From Piscicola geometra (lineage: Eukaryota; Annelida; Clitellata; Hirudinida; Piscicolidae), in the NCBI GenBank assembly GCA_943735955.1, contig OX030960.1:8855288-8919287 (forward strand): a DNA stretch of 64,000 nt, in the 5' to 3' direction. Below, piece after piece: positions 48,504-64,000 of the stretch. The translations under genes and the position numbers were made by a program. Under the pieces are notes generated by a model that saw only the letters and a list, made by a program, of their open reading frames with translations, ran no database searches and was not told the DNA's origin. Positions within the stretch are counted from its first letter, which is position 1. The number at the start of each line of letters is the position of its first letter.

Positions 48504-51500
48504 ATGTCATCCGTAGGTCCAAAAATACCTATTTTATCTACAGCAGGAGCTATTCCTGTGAAAAATGAAAAAGGTAAAATTATTTCTTGAAAGAAAGTAA
48601 TCTTAGATTTGTATTTCCACCGCATTGCAAGCCAATGAAATGCCCTGCAGGTGAGCTGACCATGGAGAAGGTGAAGGTGTCTCGATACGTCACAGGAAAA
48701 AGGTCTGTCGTCGATACTGTATCTTTGCCAAAGACTATTTAAATTGAGTTAATAATTGTTCACATAAATACTTTCCAGACCAGAATATGCTCCACTGTCA
48801 AGTGATGAAGAAGATGACGACGAAGAGGAAGATGATGATGAAGACAAAGAAGTAAAATATGAAAATGAGGATGAGGATGGGAGGAGGGATGCTGATGATC
48901 CGATCCCTGCCCACTTGCTGAAGGATGACAGGAGGTTGAGAAGGCTGATGGAGAGACAAGCGGATGGACCTGTCAAGAGGTGGATGAGAGTGTTGGATGA
49001 GTGAAAAGTATGCCTTGAAGACAGGCTATTGACTTGACACTTTTATGTGTGAATTTATTTGTATTATGTCAATTAATTATTACCACTTTATGATTTATTC
49101 ATTATATTTTTATTCAAAGTCATAGGAGGCTAGTTGAACCAGAGGTGTTAGGGAGATCTGATGATGAAGATGATGAGGAAGAGGAGGGTAGAAATGATGA
49201 CGAGGATGATGATGATGATGACTTAAAAGTTGAAGGAGATGCTAGTGATGCTGAAGAATTGGATGATGAGGTTTGAATCTATAATAAATATATTTTTTTA
49301 ATTATTCACTAATGATTTGATTAATAAAAAAATTCATTTGAAATATTTGAAATCAGGAAATTGAAAGAAGAAGGGAAGCTATCAGGAATAAGTTAAGAAG
49401 CCAAAAAAGAGACGAAGTAGGCGTTTAAATGTTTTTGTTTTGCTATAGTTTCAACTCATAACTCCAAAATTTTGTATTAACTAAAATAAAACAATTTGTA
49501 AAACCAAATAATCATAAATAAACCACAAAGGACGTTTTGAAACGCGAAGATGACGCACTAGAAAATGAAAAAGGAGAGGAGGGAGATGATGAGGATGAGG
49601 AAGAGGAGTACAGTGATGATGATGAGGAGGAGGAGGAGGAAGAGGGAGGACCCAGAATGAAGCCTGTGTTTGTGCGCAAGTTAGTGTGCTTGTGTGTTGT
49701 CATGTGTCACCTCTTTATCCATGCCACTTATCATCAACCCTATTACACTCCTTCTATTTAAATCCACCCCTTCCATCACATCCATCTCCTCCCTCCACAC
49801 ATATCTTCTTTCACTCCACCACACCCATCCACCCACATTCCTCCCCTCACCACCCATCCACCCCTCTCTCCACCACCCATCCACCCCTCCCCCCACCAAC
49901 CATCCACCTACCCCTCTCCCCACCACCCCCGAAGGAAGGACAGACTGACCCTGCAGGAGAGGGACAACGAGGAGCAGAAAGTCTCGAAGCAAGAGCACGA
50001 GGCGAAGAAGAAGGCGACCGAGAGACGACTGCAGACGCTCAAGGTGGCTGTTGTGGTGGTTGTTGTGGTGGCTGCTGTGGTGGTGGTCGTTGTGGTTGTT
50101 GTGGTGTTTGCTGTGGTGGTGGCTGTTGTGGTGGTTGTTGTGGTGGTTGTTGTGGTGGTTGTTGTGGTGGTTGTTGTTGTGGTGTTTGTTGTGGTGGTTG
50201 TTGTGGTGGTTGTTGTGGTGTGGTAGTTGTTGCTGTGGTGGCTGTTGCTGTGGTGGTTGCTGTGGTGGTTGTTGTAGTTGTTGTTGTGGTGGTTGTTGTG
50301 GTGGTTGTTGTGGTGGTTGCTGTGGTGGTGGTTGCTGTGGTGGTTGTTGTGGTGGTTGTTGTGGTGGTTGTTGTGGTGGTTGTTGTGGTGGCTGTGGTGG
50401 TGGTTGTTGCTGTGGTGTCTGTTGTGGTGGTTGTTGCTGTGGTGTCTGTTGTGGTGGTTGTTGTGGTGGCTGTGGTGGTGGTTGTTGCTGTGGTGTCTGT
50501 TGTGGTGGTTGTTGCTGTGGTGTCTGTTGTGGTGGTTGTTGCTGTGGTGGCTGTTGCTGTGGTGGCTGTTGCTGTGGTGGTTGTTGCTGTGGTGTCTGTT
50601 GTGGTGGTTGTTGCTGTGGTGTCTGTTGTGGTGGTTGTTGTGGTGGCTGTTATTGTAGTTGTAGCATTGATTTTTAGTGATGATGAGGATGCTTGTGGTA
50701 GTGGTGATGATAGTGATGATTGCGATAAGGATGATGATAATGATTACCATGACGTCATAGTTGGTGGACTCAGAGATAAAGAAGGACCTGGCGAAGGAGC
50801 AAGCGGAAGAAGAAACCAACGACGACTTCCAAGGGGTGAGGGGGGCTTGCTGGGGGTGAGGGGGGCTTGAAGGGGGATGAGGGAGGTTTGATGGGGGGTG
50901 AGGGAGGTTTAGAGGGGCGGAGGGGGAGTAGGAATAGGAATCTTGAAAATAATAATAATAATAACAATATAATTAATAATACATGAAAAAATATATAATA
51001 TATGACGATATGTGTGCAGGTAAGGTCTGATGGAGAGAATGAAGCCGAGGATTTTGAAGCTTGGAAGGTATTCCTTTGTCAGCCTCCATCACTGCATCAT
51101 TATCATCATCGCATCAGCATCATCACTATCGTTTTATAATCACAATCACCACTTTATCATCATCATCATCATCACTTTATCATCATCATCATCACTTTAT
51201 CATCATCATCATCACTTAATCATAGTCATCATCATTTTATCATCATCATCATCATCATCTTATGACTTACGAAGGTTCGGAACCTCAAGTACATAAAGAG
51301 AGACAGGGATGAGAAGGAGACGTGAGTTGGCATGATATTTTGGTTGTTTGTGCTTGTTGTTGTTGTTGGTTTTTGTTGTTGAAGTTGTTTTTTATGGTTT
51401 TTGTTGCTACTCTTTTCGAGTTTTTCTTAAACAAAGACAACACCACCAACTACACCAACAAGTCCACACCACCACCAACTACACCAACAAGCCCACACCA

Positions 51501-53020
51501 CCACCAACTACACCAACAAGCCCACATCACCACCAACTACACCAACAAGTCCACACCACCACCAACTACACCAACAAGCCCACATCACCACCAACTACAC
51601 CAACAAGCCCACACCACCACCAACTACACCAACAAGCCCACATCACCACCAACTACACCAACAAGCCCACATCACCACCAACTACACCAACAAGCCCACA
51701 CCACCACCAACTACACCAACAAGCCCACATCACCACCAACTACACCAACAAGCCCACACCACCACCAACTACACCAACAAGCCCACATCACCACCAACTA
51801 CACCAACAAGCCCACACCACCACCAACTACACCAACAAGCCCACATCACCACCAACTACACCAACAAGCCCACACCACCACCAACTACACCAACAAGACC
51901 ACACCACCACCAAATACACCAACAAGCCCACACCACCACCAACTACACCAACAAGCCCACATCACCAACACCAACAACGCCACAACAACAACAACAACAA
52001 CAACAACATCAACAACACCAACAACTACACCAACAAGCCAACACCACCGACTACACCAACAACAACACATCAACAACAACAACACCACAACAACAACAAC
52101 ACAACAGGGCCTACAAGGAGAAGATGGAGCTGGAGAGGATCCACAACATGACGGAGGAGGAACGACGTCTGGAAAACAAACTCAACCCCAAGGTGCCGTC
52201 GTTTGCATGCGTTTTGTGTGTCTTTGTTTTTTTTACGTTTTTATTTCTTAAAAATAGTATTATTTAAAGATGAATTTCATTAAATTATATAATTTTCTTT
52301 TTCTTTCATAGTATTAAATATATAATAAATTTCACTTTTAAAAATAAATAAATTGGCTTTATTTATAGTAAAGACTTTTCATGATTATCGACACATGCGC
52401 AGCTGGTGACGAACAAGATGAACAAAGGAAAGTACAAGTTCTTGCAGAAGTACTACCATCGAGGAGCTTTCTATCTGGTCGGCCTATGATGATGATGACT
52501 ATGATGCTTGCGATGATGATGATGATGATGGTGGTGACGATGATGATGATGGTGGTGGTGATGATGATGATGATGATGATGACAGGACAAGGAAGACTCA
52601 GTCTACAAGAGGGACTTCACAGCGCCCACTCTAGAAGACCACTTCAACAAGACCATCCTGCCCAAAGTCATGCAGGTATGATGGCAGTGTCTTACTTCGT
52701 CATCATCATCATCATCATCATCGTTGTCGTCATCATCATCATTATCATCGTCATCATCGTCATCCGTTCACCCTTTCATTCCTCCATTACACTCCACCAC
52801 CTAACCAACTATCAAACCACACTTTCCACGCACCCAGGTAAAGAACTTCGGCAGATCCGGTCGCACCAAGTACACGCATCTGGTCGACCAGGACACCACG
52901 AAGTTTGAGGCGGCGTGGGTGGCCGACACCGCCATGAACCTCAAGTTCCACTCGGCCAAAGGGGCAGGCATGAAGCAGTTGTTCGAGAAGCCCTCGGTCA
53001 AGAGGAAGAAGTTGGATTGA
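48504..53020 (+). CDS. MFAP1: MFAP1 spliceosomal protein
   Basis: Fourteen exons: 48504-48573, 48651-48702, 48779-49000, 49126-49270, 49357-49416, 49531-49679, 49935-50043, 50761-50835, 51020-51067, 51275-51321, 52108-52192, 52403-52477, 52586-52675, 52838-53020. They total 1410 nt with all phases consistent, giving 469 residues (human 439). MFAP1, misnamed for extracellular microfibrils, is a nuclear pre-mRNA splicing factor of the B complex. Diagnostic segments: [120 protein letters not shown] and [20 protein letters not shown]. The acidic linkers are expanded relative to human. The exon-7 acceptor (CACCCCCGAAG) has almost no T in its pyrimidine tract. AATAAA at 53281-53286 is a likely poly(A) signal. 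Confidence 0.95.
50044..50665. repeat. (GGTTGTTGTGGT)n G/T array starting at MFAP1 donor 7
   Basis: About 620 bp of GGTGGTTGTTGTG and GCTGTGGTG units begins at the donor GT (50044) of MFAP1 intron 7. It has almost no A or C on the sense strand except TGCTGTGG variants. Poly-Val, Cys-Gly and Trp-Leu frames are artefacts. Confidence 0.93.
51429..52107. repeat. 28-bp C/A minisatellite ending at MFAP1 acceptor 11
   Basis: Units like CACCACCAACTACACCAACA with AGCCCACA (28 bp) occur about seventeen times, degenerate into CAACAACAACA, and run into the acceptor ACAACAG before the exon at 52108. Gln/His/Thr-rich frames here are artefacts. A (CAT)n tract lies in the preceding intron at 51100-51260. 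Confidence 0.92.
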
Positions 53021-53643
53021 GGGGGGGGTTGGTGGGTGAGGGGGTTGGTTGAGGGTGGGGCAGGGTTTGGGGTTTGGTGGGTGAGGAGGTTGATTGAGGG
53101 TGGGGCAGGGTTTGGGGTTTGTTGGGTGCTTGCATTGTGAGTGGTTTGGAGGGGTTCTGTGAGGGGGTGTGAGTGGATGGAAAGTGGAGTGTGTGTTTAA
53201 ATGTGCTGTACAAACCGATTTCATTTATTTCACATTTTTTTTATAATCCACAAATACGTGTATGTGTTAGGAATTCAGAAAATAAATCCGTCACACATTT
53301 CGTTTACTCGACCGGCATTCAGCGTGCAACACTCTATCTCCCCCGTTGCAGTAGCATCGAGTGAGTGGCATAGACAGCACTATTCAATCGGCCGCGCTAT
53401 CCGCTCCCTGATCGCTGTATATACTCATTTGTACATACATAGGTAAATGCATATATACTGCTTATCGCTGCAGATAAAATCTCTCAATCTTTTTTGAATT
53501 AATAACGCAGCATTCAAAAATTGTCGTGTAGCGTTATACTGTTCTTCATTGATCCAAATTGTCTTTCAAACATTTAACCAACTTTAAATAATTTCTTGAG
53601 TATACAAGAGTTAAATTGACAGCTTCCAAAAGTCTCCCTTGCC
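53021..53643. other. 3' flank of MFAP1, no gene seen
   Basis: G/T-rich repeats (GGGGTTGGTT, GGGCAGGGTTTGG) at 53021-53170 include two copies of a ~57-bp segment, followed by AT-rich sequence with AATAAA at 53281. No further gene seen. Confidence 0.55.
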
Positions 53644-61778
<8,135 letters not shown>

Positions 61779-62382
61779 GAAGAAGGGGCTTTGTAAACTC
61801 ACAGGAGTTTGCGCCACTTCAGAAATAGTTGCAAACAAATTAGAGAAAAGCTTTACGTCTTGAGCAGTTGGTGGTTGGCAATATGAGATGGGGAAGTTAA
61901 AGAGGAAAATCACAACGAGCTGAAGAAGGCATTTGCAGTGGAATGGAAGCGCTGTGTTGTTCTCACGAATTTGTTCATTGCGAGTTTTGAAGATTAATGG
62001 TATGGCTTGGAATTAAATTAATTTATTATTTTTATAAAATCTTAAAACTGTTTTAAACAATATAAAATAGTTGATTTAGGTCTTTAGATTTATTTAAATC
62101 AATAAATTAACAAAGTTTGAATGCTTTTCATCGGTTTTTAAAATTTCAATAAAATTTAAATTTAAACAAAGTATACGGTATAATTTTTTAATTAAATTTT
62201 TTAACAGAAATATACCTTAGAAACCATTTATCGAAGCAATTTCAATACATTCAGTTATTTAGTTGGATTGATTTGAATCGAATAATTTTTATGAATCAAA
62301 TCACTTATTATAATCATTATCATTATTATTCTTAAAATGTCCATAACCGAGTGGTCTTGAAGCTCGTCCGGGTTACGCCCCA
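61779..62382. other. Convergent intergenic region, no gene seen
   Basis: AT-rich. AATAAA at 62148-62153 could serve the membrane-protein gene. A tRNA-A-box-like ACCGAGTGGTC with a nearby GGTTACGCC at 62346-62380 may be a truncated SINE head next to the end of the FReD gene. Confidence 0.45.
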
Positions 62383-64000
62383 TCAATAATATTCTCCCGA
62401 ATAGTAGTTTGTATTGTCGAGATACAATTTCATCAAACTATTCTCACTTTCGCGACCAAACGCAAGCCACCTGGCTCCGAGGGGAGGACTAGAGACTTGC
62501 TTCGGTGCATTCGGAAAGGAGCCGAAGCAGGCGTCAAAGCACCAGCCACCAGCATGAGAATTGGCGCAGTGGTGGACCGCATCTCGGTCGTTGTCTCTGT
62601 CGATTGTGCTGAAGAACATCCCATTGTGCATCGACATGGAGTCTCCCGCGTTCCCTGAATAGCCTAAAATCTGGTGCGAAAAAATTTTTAAGGAAAATAA
62701 AAATGTATTTTGAGCGGACATTTCGATCATTTGGATTCAATGGAGTTATTAAAATGGCATAGAGAATGAGTCTGATAATGATTCAATTACTTTGGGTCAA
62801 AGATATGGTACTATCATTTCATAAATTTAATTAATTAGATAATAAAAACCTGTAGCTTGTATTTCTCGCTGGCGTCTCGATTGGCGAAATAAGTGTACGT
62901 AGAGTGTGCAGAGATGTCATCGAAGGTGACTAACTGCACGGCTAACTTGTAGCTCCTTGTAAATGTCAGGTAGTTTATGTATTTTTTACCTGTGGGAGGT
63001 TCAATCAATCAATCAAATGAATTTGTGTAGTATTTTTCCATCAAATTCAAGAGGGGGTTGAATGTTTAAGCAAACTCAACAACAGTCCCAATGCTCAAGC
63101 CACCTAGCCAATGGTCTGTGTCAAGCTCTCCAAACCCATCCTCGTACTCGCTCCAGGAACGGTCGAAGCTGATAGGCGCTAGTACTCTCCTTCGAATAAG
63201 CTTGGTGAAGGGATGAGAGAGTCGTTAAAGACTTTCAACATAATAATAATAATAATTGTCGTTTTTATATAGCGCCTAGGCACTCAACAGAAACGCTTCA
63301 TAATTCCAAATAACTTGACTCACCATTCCGACCACCGTTTCACCCGCGATGACAGAGTAGTGGCCGTAGACTGGTCTGACGCCGTAGGAAGTTGAGAGGT
63401 AGTAGACGCCGTTTTCTTCCCCAGAGAGCAATCCGTGATCAGAACAGTCGGATTTAGCTTACATATATTTTTATTTTGTTAAATAATTTTTAAAATATCA
63501 ACCGCATAAAGCATCTGAAAACTCAAAAACTAACCCAAGAAGGAAGATTGCCTCGGCAAAGCAGTCATCTAGGAGAACAAAAAGACTTGTAGCTAATAAT
63601 AATCGTTAATTTTTTATCAATTGTTAGCATAAAAAACTAACCTGATAATGAGAACAAAAGTAGTTGTTAGACCGGACCATTTGCCAAAGCGGTTGATTGA
63701 GGTACCTGCTCTCCAAACTTATCCCCTCATAGAAACTATTAATTTTGGAAGAGTCAGAAGTGGGATAAAAAAATGTTTTTGAATTTTGTAGAACAGGCAG
63801 GTTTGAGTGCTAGTTTCGTAGTTGAAAGAAACTCAGCCAAGAGTGAAGTTGAATCTGTAGTAGGCGAGTGGGGGCAGTTCAGACGCCTTGAAGCTGGGGT
63901 CTCCGAAGCTCATCACGCCATTCACAGAATTCACCGCGAAACTCCAAATATTGTAGACAAAGAGGGGCGTGTATTTCGTGGTTGTGTTGGAAATGCTAGT
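62383..64000 (-). CDS. Fibrinogen-related-domain protein, 3' exons (partial)
   Basis: Minus-strand exons: 64000 to about 63885 (donor uncertain), 63735-63642, 63568-63535, 63457-63324, 63200-63104, 62989-62850, 62670-62383; the 5' part is outside the window. From 63735 on, all phases fit. The product is a fibrinogen C-terminal (FReD) domain as in ficolins, angiopoietins and tenascins: DCSDHG, GVYYL, VYGHY, LIRRR, FDRSWSEYEDGFGELD, HWLGKKYI, ASEKYKL, GYSGNAGDSMSMHNGM, FSTIDRDNDRD (calcium site), HHCANSHAGGWC, ending YSGEYY. Such domains are usually secreted and bind carbohydrates or receptors. Divergent points: the standard GGGWTVIQRR is reduced to VVGMLIRRR, and GAWWYxxC reads GGWCFDAC with an added Cys. 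The upstream exons are novel. In the most 5' segment the frame meets a TGA near 63837, so GC|GTCTGA at 63885 is the best phase-compatible donor. Confidence 0.8.
63238..63300. repeat. (TAA)n with TTTATATAGCGCC motif, SINE-like
   Basis: TAA triplets, then GTTTTTATATAGCGCC and an ACGCTTCA about 20 bp later. Similar TTTATATAGCGC...CGCTTTAC arrangements occur, from memory, as dispersed short repeats in marine invertebrates. It lies in an intron of the FReD gene. A related AAGCGCTATAGAAATTGA lies at 5676-5693 in the opposite orientation. Confidence 0.4.

Noticed and set aside
50044..50870. Poly-Val/Cys-Gly and poly-His/Asn frames
   Set aside because: G/T-rich repeat inside MFAP1 intron 7. The real exons on both sides join in phase.
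51322..52251. Gln/Thr/His/Pro-rich frame of 309 residues
   Set aside because: 28-bp minisatellite in MFAP1 intron 10. The conserved exon 52108-52192 uses a defined acceptor after it.

Overview
This is a 64 kb piece of an animal nuclear genome. The genes have many short exons with GT-AG introns, and the recognisable proteins are metazoan (SGSM-type TBC RabGAP, SH2 adaptor, UBC9, MFAP1, VCPKMT, a MAPR/cytochrome b5-like protein, a fibrinogen-related protein). Gene density, very abundant simple repeats and Asn/Asp-rich runs inside exons suggest a lophotrochozoan-like invertebrate. That placement is inference; no gene here identifies the species. There is no sign of operons, plasmids, CRISPR or bacterial genes.

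Nine gene models are supported, each joined by hand with splice phases checked. (1) 268-975 (+), last two exons of an SGSM1/2-like RabGAP. (2) 4376-11586 (+), a 1097-residue acidic, tyrosine-motif-rich protein with a C-terminal SH2 domain. (3) 13034-41068 (+), a 12-exon, 802-residue protein I do not recognise; it carries four copies of a divergent module and ends in a possible CaaX box, and one intron holds a ~14.8 kb satellite. (4) 44184-42452 (-), VCPKMT/METTL21D-like methyltransferase. (5) 45162-45900 (+), a 103-residue MAPR-type heme/steroid-binding domain protein. (6) 47851-46682 (-), UBC9/UBE2I. (7) 48504-53020 (+), the splicing factor MFAP1. (8) 53644-61778 (+), a predicted type I membrane protein with a 60-threonine run. 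(9) 64000-62383 (-), the 3' part of a fibrinogen-related-domain gene that runs off the window.

The rest is intron and intergenic DNA dominated by tandem repeats: (AC)n, (GT)n, (CAT)n, minisatellites of 14, 21, 26, 28 and ~30 bp, and the 20/25-bp satellite at 22.2-36.96 kb. The satellite's sense strand is almost free of G, and its ~1.75-2.0 kb higher-order copies include one pair differing at a single base.

Two observations stand out. First, repeats inside introns follow the direction of transcription: G/T-rich arrays sit just after 5' splice sites and C/A-rich arrays sit just before 3' splice sites, on genes of both strands. The giant satellite is the extreme case and ends directly on an exon acceptor. 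Second, gene 3 appears to have been built by tandem duplication of a module whose copies share intron positions and phases. UBC9 and MFAP1 lie head to head across 652 bp that contain a regular 26-bp minisatellite. The genes look functionally unrelated to each other.
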